The notes beneath the pieces are model-generated. The model ran no database searches. It saw nothing but the letters and a program-made list of their open reading frames with translations, and had not been told where the DNA came from. Shown piece after piece: positions 28,241-37,121 of a stretch of 64,000 nt of DNA (its first letter is position 1; every line of letters begins with the position of its first letter). The DNA is taken from assembly GCF_003286125.1 (NCBI RefSeq), contig NZ_QMED01000001.1, forward strand, positions 391,183-455,182, read 5' to 3'. The position numbers and the translations under genes were made by a program. Source of the DNA: Algibacillus agarilyticus. Lineage in GTDB: Bacteria; Pseudomonadota; Gammaproteobacteria; Enterobacterales; Alteromonadaceae.

Positions 28241-29221
28241 TTACTCTTCTGTCATCGGTAAAGAAAATCGCGCAACATGCCCCAATTTAATAAAAGGCGT
28301 CATGTCTATATCTTTACCCTCAAAATTAATATTAACATTAGCGGGTGCACCCAAAACAAAGCTAAAAGGTGATTTACCCTTAATCGGCATAGTATAACCT
28401 TTTTTCTTAACGCCATTTGCGACTTCATTGCCATCACCATCAGTAATGATTAACCAACAATCGTCTGAAAACGTTAAGACTAATTCACTATCAGTTTTAA
28501 CATTTGGCGTATTATTTTTTGAAGGCGTATCGTCTGGTGTTATCGTTTGCTTAAGCACTTGTGTCACGTTTTCTTCAGGCACTGAAGCTTGAATATCAGA
28601 AGGCGAGCTTATAAGTTCATTATTTTGCTCATTATTAAATGACTCATCCGGCTCTTCTGAGCGCTCATTATTGACGATTACACTCTTCGTTAACTCAATG
28701 CGAGGCGTAGTCGATTCATCATCCATATTATCGGGATCAGTCGCCTCACTAATCGCAATAGATAAATCATCAATATTTGATGTGATCGCTTCAGAGAAGT
28801 TATCTCGTTGCCACCACCACATAACAACAAAGATAATAAAAATACCAACAATAACGTAGGTTGCTAGCATTAATCTATTATCATGCGCTTCGCGCTTAGT
28901 CCGACGAGAAAAGCTCGTCATTTTAACAGGAGCCTGTTTAGGTGCGCCCGTTAATGTGTTGTAAAGTACAATAACACTTTGCTCATCGACACCATATAAT
29001 CGGGCACAAGATTTTAAATAACCACGAACAAATAAAGGAGAGCCTATTTCATCAAATAAGTTGAGTTCTAATTTTTCGATAATATCGGGGCGTAAATTAA
29101 GACTATCCGCTACATCCTTATGAGACAGCTTCTGCATTTCCCGTAACTCACGCAACATCTCTCCTGGTGTAGGAATGGCTTCGGTTGTTTCAGTGGGTAC
29201 ATCTACATTTAATTCAGTCAT
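28241..29221 (-). CDS. rodZ: Cytoskeleton protein RodZ
   Basis: A 326-residue single-pass membrane protein coupling MreB to the elongasome. It has a cytoplasmic helix-turn-helix (GEMLRELREMQKLSHKDVADSLNLRPDIIEKLE), a basic juxtamembrane stretch (RRTKRE), a membrane segment near residues 118-135 (LATYVIVGIFIIFVVMWWW), a long acidic disordered periplasmic linker and a C-terminal DUF4115 domain (LVLTFSDDCWLIITDGDGN). The ATG overlaps the pilF stop by one base. Confidence 0.93.
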   Translation of the reverse strand: MTELNVDVPTETTEAIPTPGEMLRELREMQKLSHKDVADSLNLRPDIIEKLELNLFDEIGSPLFVRGYLKSCARLYGVDEQSVIVLYNTLTGAPKQAPVKMTSFSRRTKREAHDNRLMLATYVIVGIFIIFVVMWWWQRDNFSEAITSNIDDLSIAISEATDPDNMDDESTTPRIELTKSVIVNNERSEEPDESFNNEQNNELISSPSDIQASVPEENVTQVLKQTITPDDTPSKNNTPNVKTDSELVLTFSDDCWLIITDGDGNEVANGVKKKGYTMPIKGKSPFSFVLGAPANVNINFEGKDIDMTPFIKLGHVARFSLPMTEE

Positions 29222-30003
29222 TAGCGAGTTAATTCAATATAGGCTTTGGTTTGAGAAGAGTTAGGATGGTATCGAACCAATGTTTTACCGTATTTCTCAG
29301 CGGCTAAATCATCGTTCAACTTGCTTTCAATTTGAAAACCTAACCATAAGCTACGAGGTGTTAAACGGCTGGACTTTTCATAACGTTTTATATAGTTTCG
29401 AGCTTGCTCATATTCAGAAGTTGACATTGATAACTCAGCTAACTCGAGTAATGCTTTACCGTTATACGGGTCGTGATCTAATGCACGAGCAAGATAAACC
29501 AGTGCTTTATCCCGTTTGTTATTTTCGAGCATGCAAACACCTAAATTAAGATACGTTTGTGACTCTCTGATATAGGCATCTTGCTCTAAGGCTTTTAGAA
29601 AATAGATTTCAGCTTGTTCAATTTTCTGGTTTTGACAAAGAAATGCACCATAGTTATTTAATGCGTCGCCATTTGTCGGGTCTATTTCTAGCACTCTTAA
29701 ATAGGCTTTATCGGCATTATCAAATTCATTAACAACCTGGTAGTAATAAGCTAAACTATAGTGAACTTCTGGCATTTCGGGCTGATGTTGCAAGGCTAAA
29801 TCTAAATTATATTTAGCCTGTGAATAATTACCCGCTTTTAGATAACGTAAGCCTAAAGCCACTCGATTATGCGCAATTTCACTGGGTTTTGTTTCACGTT
29901 TAATAACACGTTCACCCGACTCCGCATAAGTTGTTTCAGTAACACAAGCAACTAAGTTTTGTAGGCAAAATAAAATTAATAAAACGGATAAAATTCTCAT
30001 CAT
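29221..30003 (-). CDS. pilF: Type IV pilus biogenesis/stability TPR lipoprotein PilF/PilW
   Basis: A 260-residue lipoprotein (signal with lipobox NLVAC) followed by TPR repeats from residue ~45: ALGLRYLKAGNYSQAKYNLDLAL, VHYSLAYYYQVVNEFDNADKAYL, ALNNYGAFLCQNQKIEQAEIYFLKAL. Its homologues (PilF in Pseudomonas, PilW in Neisseria) are pilotins for the PilQ secretin. It sits between rlmN and rodZ, the standard gammaproteobacterial order. Confidence 0.92.
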   Translation of the reverse strand: MMRILSVLLILFCLQNLVACVTETTYAESGERVIKRETKPSEIAHNRVALGLRYLKAGNYSQAKYNLDLALQHQPEMPEVHYSLAYYYQVVNEFDNADKAYLRVLEIDPTNGDALNNYGAFLCQNQKIEQAEIYFLKALEQDAYIRESQTYLNLGVCMLENNKRDKALVYLARALDHDPYNGKALLELAELSMSTSEYEQARNYIKRYEKSSRLTPRSLWLGFQIESKLNDDLAAEKYGKTLVRYHPNSSQTKAYIELTR

Positions 30004-30006
30004 TTG

Positions 30007-31137
30007 TTAGTGCGCTATTGTTTTAACCGTTATAGTCTCGCCTTTTTCACGCTTTTTCAATAATCGCTTAGTTCTATCTTTTACATCACCCACTAATTGA
30101 CCACAAGCCGCGTCAATATCATCGCCACGGGTTCGTCTAACAATAGTAATAATACCATGCTCTATTAGCACTTTAGCAAAGCGATCAATACGCGAGTTAC
30201 TTGAGCGTGTGTACGGACTTTCAGGGTAAGGATTAAAAGGAATTAAGTTAACTTTACTAGGCGTACCTTTCAAAGTTTGAGCTAATTGGTGTGCTTGATC
30301 CATACTGTCGTTAATACCGTTGAGCATAACATACTCGACCGTAACATTTTTATTTGCTTTTGATCCATCAATATAACGGCGTGAAGCCGCTAAAAAGGCT
30401 TCTATATTATATTTTTTATTGATCGGGACGATTTCATTTCTGAGTTCGTCATCTGGTGCATGTAAAGAAATAGCTAATGCAACATCAACCTGTTCTTTTA
30501 ACAAGTCGAGAGCAGGAACAACACCAGACGTGCTCACCGTAACACGGCGTTTAGACAAAGCAAAACCTAAATCATCAAGCATTAATTTGAGCGCAGGTAC
30601 TAAGTTTTTCAAATTCAGTAAAGGCTCGCCCATTCCCATCATCACCACATTCGTGATAGGCCGCTCATTATTAGTGCGAACAGGACCAATATCTTTTGCT
30701 ACACGCCAAACTTGACCAATGATTTCAGCAACAGACAAATTACGGTTAAAACCTTGTTGTGCAGTTGAGCAAAATGTACATTCTAATGCACAGCCCACTT
30801 GGCTAGACACACACAACGTTGCACGTTCGCCATCAGGGATCCAAACTGTTTCAACTTCTTGGCCACCCGCTAACATCATTGCATATTTAATGGTGCCATC
30901 TTCAGCTTCTTGGCGGACGCTTATTTCTGGGCCTTTAATTTCACAAAGTTCACTTAACTTCACGCGCAAATTTTTGCTTAAGTTGTTCATTTCTGAAAAG
31001 TCATCCATGCCGAAATGATAAATCCATTTCATTACTTGCTCAGCTCTGAAAGGTTTTTCACCTATGCTCGCAAAAAATGTTTTTAAACCTTCTCGGTCAA
31101 AATCGAGTAAATTTACCCGTTCTACAGATGCACTCAT
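30007..31137 (-). CDS. rlmN: Dual-specificity RNA methyltransferase RlmN
   Basis: About 376 residues. A radical SAM enzyme that methylates C2 of A2503 in 23S rRNA and A37 in some tRNAs. The cluster motif is [27 protein letters not shown] and the C-terminal [11 protein letters not shown] (resolving Cys region) are present. ATG at 31137 is assigned; a GTG two codons upstream (31143) is equally well spaced from an AGG. First of the rlmN-pilF-rodZ-ispG-hisS-yfgM-bamB run. Confidence 0.96.
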   Translation of the reverse strand: MSASVERVNLLDFDREGLKTFFASIGEKPFRAEQVMKWIYHFGMDDFSEMNNLSKNLRVKLSELCEIKGPEISVRQEAEDGTIKYAMMLAGGQEVETVWIPDGERATLCVSSQVGCALECTFCSTAQQGFNRNLSVAEIIGQVWRVAKDIGPVRTNNERPITNVVMMGMGEPLLNLKNLVPALKLMLDDLGFALSKRRVTVSTSGVVPALDLLKEQVDVALAISLHAPDDELRNEIVPINKKYNIEAFLAASRRYIDGSKANKNVTVEYVMLNGINDSMDQAHQLAQTLKGTPSKVNLIPFNPYPESPYTRSSNSRIDRFAKVLIEHGIITIVRRTRGDDIDAACGQLVGDVKDRTKRLLKKREKGETITVKTIAH

Positions 31138-31276
31138 GAACACTCATTACCTATAAAAAAATCGCTGCAAATTGTACAGTTTTACGCCAAATTTGCAATC
31201 TTACTACGTACGACAAGAACAGAATGGCAAGGAATACGTTATAAAATGATAACGCTATGCGACTCAACCTATCATA

Positions 31277-31316
31277 AAAACAAAAAGGCTGCGCAGTATA
31301 CCCTGCACAGCCTTTA
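31277..31316 (-). terminator. Rho-independent terminator after ndk
   Basis: Minus strand AAAGGCTGTGCAG/CTGCGCAGCCTTT stem followed by TTGTTTTTATG. ~40 nt past the ndk stop. Confidence 0.85.
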
Positions 31317-31356
31317 TTAGAAATTAGATTTAACAAATACTCATTGCATAAAGCAA

Positions 31357-31782
31357 TTATTTTGTGCAAATTTCACTATCAGCAAAAAAGAAAGCGATTT
31401 CACGTGAAGCTGACTCGGGAGAATCAGAACCGTGAGCGCAATTAATTGAAACATCCTGTGCAAAATCTGCACGAATCGTTCCTCTCGCGGCTTCAGCCGG
31501 ATTAGTTTTGCCCATTATTTCACGGTTTGCAACAATAGCATTTTCACCTTCCAACACTTGAACCATCACAGGCCCGGATGTCATGAAATTAATTAATTTT
31601 TCATAAAATGGCTGACCTTCGTGCTCTGCATAAAAACCTTCAACTTGCTCTTGCGTTAACTGCAGCATTTTAGCCGCAACTATCTGTAAACCGGCTGTTT
31701 CAAAACGATTATAAATATTACCAATGATATTTTTGGCGATAGCGTCTGGTTTAATAATAGATAAAGTACGTTGTATTGTCAT
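31357..31782 (-). CDS. ndk: Nucleoside diphosphate kinase
   Basis: A 141-residue housekeeping kinase exchanging phosphate between NTPs and NDPs. The active-site histidine is in [21 protein letters not shown]-terminal [17 protein letters not shown] and the RxxMG region ([21 protein letters not shown]) match the family. Located upstream of rlmN with its own terminator. Confidence 0.97.
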   Translation of the reverse strand: MTIQRTLSIIKPDAIAKNIIGNIYNRFETAGLQIVAAKMLQLTQEQVEGFYAEHEGQPFYEKLINFMTSGPVMVQVLEGENAIVANREIMGKTNPAEAARGTIRADFAQDVSINCAHGSDSPESASREIAFFFADSEICTK

Positions 31783-32206
31783 GAGTATAAAGTCCTGTTT
31801 TCTTTATAATAAAGAGTATGCAGCAAGGGCTACTGAATTCCCTCATTCCTGATTGAACAAGTATATAGAGATGAAGTCTCTTATAAGTATAAATTTATAA
31901 AAGGCAAAGTAATTATACCGAAAACATCTAAAGATGCTAGAAACGATTTATGCTTAGCCAACCACTGAACTAACAGACTAAGCATGTAAAATATTTGTAT
32001 TGGTATAAATTAGATTGAATAACATTTAACTCACATTGATTACAAAAAATAGGTGAGGTTAGACCAGAAGTAATTGAGCTAGTAGAAATCGTTCTAAGTT
32101 AGCCGTTCGAATTAAAATGATTCGGGTTCACAATATAATCTTATAGCTTTATCATTTAGTTATCTAACAATCCGCTCCACCACATAATAATTAACAAGGA
32201 TTTACC
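31783..32206. other. Intergenic region between divergent ndk and mscS
   Basis: About 420 bases without a credible gene. It should contain the promoters of ndk and the small mechanosensitive channel gene. One short piece (TATTGGTATAAATTA near 31997) faintly recalls the end of the 321-bp element but is too short to call. No RNA gene recognised. Confidence 0.45.
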
Positions 32207-33019
32207 ATGGAACAAATCACACAATGGTTCACTAATCATCAAGATGTATTTATTGAATATGGTTTAAATATACTCGCCGCATTTGCTATTTTTATAATCG
32301 GTAAAGTTATTGCAAATGCCTGCTCTAAATTAGCACATAAAGCATTTGAACTGCGTCAAGTTGATAAAGCCGTATCTAGTTTTTTAGCTAATATCGCTTA
32401 TTCATTAGTCTTTGTTGCTGCGGTATTAATGGCATTAAGCCAAATAGGGGTTGAAACAACCTCGTTTGTCGCCATTTTAGGTGCTGCCGGTTTAGCCATT
32501 GGTTTAGCGTTAAAAGATTCATTATCAAATTTCGCGTCTGGTGTTTTAATTATTACGTTTAGACCATTTAAATCAGGTGATTATATTGAAGCCGCGAGTA
32601 TTGCGGGTGTCGTTGAAAAAATTGAAATATTCAGCACCACATTAAAATCACCAGATAATAAAGTCATTATTGTGCCAAATGCATCAATCACGAGTAACCC
32701 GATTACTAATTATTCACAACAAGCAACGCGCAGAATAGACATGGTCATTGGCGTTGGCTACGATGCAGATTTAAAACAAGCTAAACAAGTTTTAACTGAG
32801 CAATTAGAGAAAAACGAGAAAGTTCTTAAAGATCCAGCGTTTACCGTTGCCGTTAAAGAGCTTGGCGACAGTTCGGTCAACTTTGTTGTTCGCCCATGGG
32901 TAAACACACCTGACTATTGGCCGGTTTATTTTGAGTTAACAGAAAATATTAAACTCGCTTTAGACGAAGCAGATATCACTATTCCTTATCCACAAATGGA
33001 TATCCATATTCAAAAGTAA
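32207..33019 (+). CDS. mscS: Small-conductance mechanosensitive channel MscS
   Basis: A 270-residue inner-membrane channel that opens on hypo-osmotic shock. Three N-terminal membrane segments include the pore-lining TM3 with alternating Gly/Ala (LGAAGLAIGLALKDSLSNFASGVLI), followed by the beta domain (FRPFKSGDYIEAASIAGVVEKIEIFSTTLKSPDNKVIIVPNASI) and cytoplasmic cage. Length is close to E. coli MscS (286). Followed 20 nt later by the DUF481 gene, probably co-transcribed. Confidence 0.95.
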   Translation: MEQITQWFTNHQDVFIEYGLNILAAFAIFIIGKVIANACSKLAHKAFELRQVDKAVSSFLANIAYSLVFVAAVLMALSQIGVETTSFVAILGAAGLAIGLALKDSLSNFASGVLIITFRPFKSGDYIEAASIAGVVEKIEIFSTTLKSPDNKVIIVPNASITSNPITNYSQQATRRIDMVIGVGYDADLKQAKQVLTEQLEKNEKVLKDPAFTVAVKELGDSSVNFVVRPWVNTPDYWPVYFELTENIKLALDEADITIPYPQMDIHIQK

Positions 33020-33038
33020 TGCTACGAGGATCGACATT

Positions 33039-33827
33039 ATGAAACTTACCACCTTTAAAATTAGCGCATTAGCCGCTACGTTACTAGCCGCGAATGTATG
33101 TGCTGAAACTGAAGCGGAACAAAGCCCTTGGGAAGCAAGTGCTGAATTAGGCGCGATATTTACATCAGGTAATACTGAAACAACATCTGTAAAAGGTAAA
33201 TTAGATGTTAAACACGAATTAGAATCGTGGAGTAACCAATATATTTTAGATGCTTTGTTTAAAGAAGATAAAGTAGATCAAGATGGCGAAAAAGTAACAC
33301 AAAAAACCGCTGAACGATATTTTGCTTCTGCGCAAGGTAATTACAAATTAAATGAACAAGGTTCATCGCTATTCATTTATGGTTCGCATACCGATGATAA
33401 ATTTGCGGGCGTTAGTAAATACACCACGCTTTCTGCTGGTTACGGACAACGTCTTTATAAAGATGAAACAAGCTTATTAAAAGGCGATATTGGTCCTGGT
33501 TATGTTTGGAGTCAACAACAAGATACGGTTGATGATCAAGGCAATGTTATTTCGGCCCCCACCGACACAGCAGGCATCATTCGTGCTTCAGTCGATTATA
33601 AATGGAAGATAAATAAGTTTTCTACTTTTACTCAAGCAGTGAGCGTAGAAGCCCCATTCGATAGCGACAAAAACCGACGCACAAAATCAGAAACGGGTTT
33701 TAGCGCTAAAATTAGTAATGACTTAAGCATGAAACTCGGCTTAACAATCACTAATAACTCAAAAGTTTCGTTAGGCACTGAAAAAACAGATACTGAAACA
33801 TCTGTCACTGTTGTCTACGTATTCTAA
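33039..33827 (+). CDS. DUF481 family outer-membrane protein (YdiY-like)
   Basis: A 262-residue protein with a signal peptide ending at VCAETEAEQ. The body contains the DUF481 signature: W.ASAELGAIFTSGNTETTSVKGKLDV near the start, then successive barrel strands ending in SVTVVYVF with a terminal aromatic. A salt-induced porin-like family; exact role unknown. It shares a short spacer with mscS, suggesting a joint response to osmotic conditions (inference). Confidence 0.88.
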   Translation: MKLTTFKISALAATLLAANVCAETEAEQSPWEASAELGAIFTSGNTETTSVKGKLDVKHELESWSNQYILDALFKEDKVDQDGEKVTQKTAERYFASAQGNYKLNEQGSSLFIYGSHTDDKFAGVSKYTTLSAGYGQRLYKDETSLLKGDIGPGYVWSQQQDTVDDQGNVISAPTDTAGIIRASVDYKWKINKFSTFTQAVSVEAPFDSDKNRRTKSETGFSAKISNDLSMKLGLTITNNSKVSLGTEKTDTETSVTVVYVF

Positions 33828-33833
33828 TTGATG

Positions 33834-33863
33834 ACGAGCTAACCTTTTATTTGGTTAGCTCGT
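33834..33863 (+). terminator. Rho-independent terminator after the DUF481 gene
   Basis: Arms ACGAGCTAACC and GGTTAGCTCGT around an 8-nt loop, then TT; it ends directly against the following TATAGTC repeat element. Confidence 0.75.
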
Positions 33864-33864
33864 T

Positions 33865-34040
33865 TATAGTCTTCTCGCTCAGGTTTTATGGTTCATTGTC
33901 AGCGCTTACTCGCCCCAATCACATAATAGAGCATATGCTCATGGGGTCTCGAAGCTTGCCTGCATGGATGCAGGTAAGGGGCGAGAGCAGGACGCGGTAG
34001 CTTTGACGGCTTCCCCTAAAACCCGATCGCTTTGACTATA
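33865..34040. repeat. Palindromic element copy 3, enlarged by one 47-bp module
   Basis: Same ends and body as the 129-bp form, plus a 47-bp insertion near the right side. The insertion begins with a 16-bp hairpin CCTGC-ATGGAT-GCAGG (33959-33974) and continues with a tail containing CGAGAGCAGGACGCGG. The same insertion is in copy 4. It accounts for most of the gap to the next gene; the remaining ~240 bases upstream of the lipoprotein gene hold nothing I recognise. Confidence 0.85.
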
Positions 34041-34281
34041 TTTATACGTTACCACCCATTATATTTACCATCATCATTTTAGATCTAAGCGCTACACCAA
34101 CCACGATAAAACATATCTCAAATTCACCGACAGCTAGATTAAATCAGCTAAACTATGCTGACAGCTGGCCATGCTAGTAGGCACAAGCTATTTAAGCCAT
34201 CATGACCTGGTTGAACATTAACATGCAAAAAAATAGTGATGGGTAAGAGACGATACGCAAACTTGCTTTAAGGGAATTAAA

Positions 34282-34593
34282 ATGAAGAAAATGATAAAAA
34301 ACACTCTAATTTGTAGCTTAGCAACCTTACTTTCAAGCTGTGTTGTTTATCCAGAAAAAGTACATTACTTTGATAAAGATTGCGGAGTTGAATCAAAAAA
34401 ATACGTACTCAAAAATGATTTAGACAAAATGCCAACGTTGAATCAATGCTCAGGCCAAGCTTGTATAGCTCAAACCTTAGGCTTAATGGGTATTTTGTCT
34501 GTTGAACTTGTCGTATCAGGCACCATTGTATTAGCCGGTAATACGGTTTACTGGGTAGAAAAACAACAAAACTGTAAAGAGAAAACAGAGTAA
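34282..34593 (+). CDS. Small hypothetical lipoprotein
   Basis: A 103-residue protein with lipoprotein signal peptide MKKMIKNTLICSLATLLSSC (lipobox LSSC). After the Cys come a short polar region with two further Cys pairs (KDCGVES, NQCSGQACIAQT) and a hydrophobic stretch near residues 66-90 (LGLMGILSVELVVSGTIVLAGN), then a charged tail. A good ribosome-binding site (AAGGGAATT) precedes the ATG. No family recognised. It stands alone, with its own upstream region. Confidence 0.7.
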   Translation: MKKMIKNTLICSLATLLSSCVVYPEKVHYFDKDCGVESKKYVLKNDLDKMPTLNQCSGQACIAQTLGLMGILSVELVVSGTIVLAGNTVYWVEKQQNCKEKTE

Positions 34594-34721
34594 TCAACGT
34601 TTTATTCTTACGCTTGTTTGTCATCAATTTATTGAATAATGAAATTTTTTTTTACCTGTCAGGTCTTATTATATAGCGACCTGATATATAGTAAAAAAAG
34701 CTATCTCTTATAAGGTTTTAT

Positions 34722-35291
34722 ATGACCCCTAAAGTAGCTCGTCAGGTTATTGAAAAATCAAATAATCACAGTAAGCAAACTATGAGTAATAAACAAGTAA
34801 GATACGAAGCGTTAGTGGGTGCTTATCACAAAGATATGTATCGTTATGCTTATTGGTTAACTCAAAATTCAGCCATTGCTGAAGACGTAGTGCAAGAAAC
34901 TTTTTTAAGAGCATGGAAATCATTAGATAGTTTGCAAGATGAAAAAGCCGCAAAATCATGGTTAATCACCATTTTACGCCGTGAAAATGCACGCCGTTTC
35001 GAACGTAAACAATTTGAAATGGCGGAATATGAAGAACAACACATAATCGATAATAAGAGTACCTCTACAGAACAAAACATTGAGAATTATTGGTTACGTA
35101 AACAAATAGCAGCCTTAGAACCAGAATACAGAGAACCTCTATTAATGCAGGTTATTCAAGGGTTTAGCGGCGAAGAAATTGCCGACTTACTAGGGTTAAA
35201 TAAAAATACTGTGATGACTCGACTTTTTAGAGCTCGTAACCAGCTTAAAGAAGCCTTAGAGTCAAAACCCAAAAATGTGAGGTTAGGATAA
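34722..35291 (+). CDS. ECF-type RNA polymerase sigma factor
   Basis: A 189-residue sigma-70 family factor containing only regions 2 and 4. Region 2: ALVGAYHKDMYRYAYWLTQNSAIAEDVVQETFLRAWKSLDSL. Region 4: IAALEPEYREPLLMQVIQGFSGEEIADLLGLNKNTVMTRLFRARNQLKEAL. ATG at 34722 has AAGG at good spacing; a second Met at codon 21 is possible. Its last base overlaps the following DUF3379 gene start, so the pair is translationally coupled, the usual layout of an ECF factor with its anti-sigma. Confidence 0.93.
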   Translation: MTPKVARQVIEKSNNHSKQTMSNKQVRYEALVGAYHKDMYRYAYWLTQNSAIAEDVVQETFLRAWKSLDSLQDEKAAKSWLITILRRENARRFERKQFEMAEYEEQHIIDNKSTSTEQNIENYWLRKQIAALEPEYREPLLMQVIQGFSGEEIADLLGLNKNTVMTRLFRARNQLKEALESKPKNVRLG

Positions 35292-36007
35292 TGGATGATT
35301 TAGAGTTTCGCCGCCAAATAATTGCCGATCCTCAATCGGCAAATGATGCACTCCAACAAGCAGCGGATCAAGACCCTGCAAAACAGCAATTGCTCGATGA
35401 AATGCTCGGTTTAGATAATAAAATACATCAAGCTTTAAATATTGATGTGCCTGAGGGGCTCGCACAACGGTTAATTTTAAAACAATCGATTGAATCTTAT
35501 AAGCAACAAGAACAAAAGAAACACCGCTGGTCTTTAGGTATTGCCGCCTCAATTGCTTTTACCGCCGCATTAGGTCTAAGTGCTTGGATTTATCAACCCA
35601 TTAACACATCATTTGCAGGACAATACGCCTTAGATCATTTGCACCATGAATTAAGTTATTCGGGCGTAATAGATGAACAAGTCACCCTTAATCAGGTTAA
35701 CAGTAAGTTGGCTAGCTTTGGCGGTAAGTTAAAGCAACAGTTTACTCATGTGTCGTATGCAAATTTTTGCGAATTAAACGGTTTAAAATCATTACATATG
35801 GTATTAACAGGCCAACATGGACAAGTAACCGTTTTTGTTTTACCAAAAGATAATACATTAACCGAGTGGCGAGATTTCTCTGATGAACGGTTTCATGGTA
35901 TTACACAACGCTTATCTCAAGCTGATTTAATTGTGATTGGTGAAAAAAATGAAAACCTTGAACAGATTAAAACTAAATTGTCAGACAATATCAGTTGGTC
36001 TATCTAA
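35291..36007 (+). CDS. DUF3379 family protein, probable anti-sigma factor
   Basis: A 238-residue protein: cytoplasmic N-terminus (MDDLEFRRQIIADP, and DVPEGLAQRLILKQS), one membrane segment near residues 80-98 (WSLGIAASIAFTAALGLSAWIY), then an extracytoplasmic DUF3379 domain with HHELSYSG.. and FCELNGLKSLHMVLTGQHGQVTVFVLP. Overlaps the sigma gene by one nucleotide. The membrane topology and pairing support, but do not prove, sequestration of the sigma factor in response to an envelope signal. Confidence 0.85.
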   Translation: MDDLEFRRQIIADPQSANDALQQAADQDPAKQQLLDEMLGLDNKIHQALNIDVPEGLAQRLILKQSIESYKQQEQKKHRWSLGIAASIAFTAALGLSAWIYQPINTSFAGQYALDHLHHELSYSGVIDEQVTLNQVNSKLASFGGKLKQQFTHVSYANFCELNGLKSLHMVLTGQHGQVTVFVLPKDNTLTEWRDFSDERFHGITQRLSQADLIVIGEKNENLEQIKTKLSDNISWSI

Positions 36008-36022
36008 TACTTGATCATAGCC

Positions 36023-36049
36023 GCGTCAATCTAATCACTTGATTGGCGC
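36023..36049 (+). terminator. Possible terminator after the sigma/anti-sigma pair
   Basis: Nine-bp stem GCGTCAATC/GATTGGCGC (one G-T pair) with a 9-nt loop, followed by AATGCTTAATTCTGTTTT; weak T run. Confidence 0.45.
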
Positions 36050-36251
36050 AATGCTTAATTCTGTTTTAACCGCCATTCTTATCTCACCACGATCAAAATA
36101 ATATGATTACTCTTCACCCCAACTCAAATTAGGATCTAAACTGAGACCTAACGCACATATAAAACAAAAAGCATACATTTTTCATACAAAATAGACACCA
36201 AAAGTACATTTTTTGAACTAAGATTAGTTTAATAACCTGATGGAGGTTTAT

Positions 36252-36428
36252 ATGAGTATTACAGATGATCTCATACTAATGGGCTTAGGCGACACAGATA
36301 CCGACTTTGATTTAGATGAAAATCAAAGTGAAATAGGCAGTTTATTAGAAATGACGCTTAATGATGACACACTAGATAGTACGACTAAAGCGCATATAAC
36401 TGAACTGCTCAGGCAATTAAATCATTAA
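36252..36428 (+). CDS. Small acidic hypothetical protein
   Basis: 58 residues from ATG 36252, preceded by an excellent GGAGG at 7-nt spacing. The four extra codons upstream (from 36240) overlap that ribosome-binding site and are unlikely to be translated. The sequence is acidic with an Asp-rich stretch GDTDTDFDLDENQSE and two predicted helices ending in HITELLRQLNH. No family recognised. It stands alone between the DUF3379 gene and a tandem repeat. Confidence 0.65.
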   Translation: MSITDDLILMGLGDTDTDFDLDENQSEIGSLLEMTLNDDTLDSTTKAHITELLRQLNH

Positions 36429-36461
36429 AGATTAAATGACTTTAGTGAGTAGCCGGAATGA

Positions 36462-36541
36462 ATTATGTAATTATGTAATTATGTAATTATGTAATTATGT
36501 AACTATGTAACTATGTAACTATGTAACTATGTAACTATGTA
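36462..36541. repeat. Octamer tandem repeat, 5 + 5 units
   Basis: Five perfect copies of ATTATGTA followed by five perfect copies of ACTATGTA, 80 bp in total, with a partial unit either side. It lies ~35 nt past the stop of the small acidic gene and far from the next, convergent gene, so an effect on promoter spacing is not evident. Confidence 0.95.
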
Positions 36542-36719
36542 AATCTAATGGTATTAATCGAACCTAGGCAGCGATCAAGCGATTTTATATAGCCAAATCA
36601 GCAAAGGTTGTTCAGTCAAACCAAATTAACTGAACAAATATGAGCTTAATTTTACTAATCGAAAAGCCATCGCATTTACAGTGTATAAAGCTTATACGGC
36701 TTTATCACGATAAACTATC

Positions 36720-36991
36720 TATAGTCTTCTCGCTCAGGTTTTATGGTTCATTGTCAGCGCTTACTCTCGACTTTGGCTCCTGCGTCGTTCTAACACCTAA
36801 ATCCATTTAGGCGGCCCCAATCACATAGTAGAGCATATGCTCATGGCGTCTCGAAGCTTGCCTGCATGGATGCAGGTAAGGGGCGAGAGCAGGACGCGGT
36901 AGCTTTGACGGCTTTGCTTACATGGATGTAAGTACTTCGGTTTCGTCTGGAACTAGAAACCTGCCCCTAAAACCCGATCGCTTTGACTATA
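36720..36991. repeat. Palindromic element copy 4, enlarged by three hairpin modules
   Basis: Same termini as the 129-bp form but 272 bp long. Three insertions of about 47, 47 and 49 bp carry hairpins with invariant core and different arms: CCTAA-ATCCAT-TTAGG (36796-36811, inverted orientation), CCTGC-ATGGAT-GCAGG (36861-36876) and CTTAC-ATGGAT-GTAAG (36917-36932). The middle one is identical to that of copy 3. This element and the octamer repeat account for most of the 690-base gap between the small acidic gene and the patatin gene. Confidence 0.85.
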
Positions 36992-37121
36992 TTACACAAG
37001 ATCTCAGTTCACTAACCATATTAGGTTTGTATGACCTCAACGATACAACAATAGGCCACAAGGCCTCTTTTTACACTCAATCAATTCAGGTTCATTTTAA
37101 ATAATCTGTCGTTGTAGCGCT

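Noticed and set aside
31151-31369. Minus-strand 72-codon frame between rlmN and ndk
   Set aside because: It runs through the ndk terminator hairpin and has no protein-like features.
36462-36541. Considered as a CRISPR array because of direct repeats
   Set aside because: Units are contiguous octamers with no spacers; it is a simple tandem repeat.
36720-36991. Short plus-strand frame overlapping the end of palindromic copy 4
   Set aside because: The frame is made of repeat sequence and has no ribosome-binding site; the copies elsewhere are not open.
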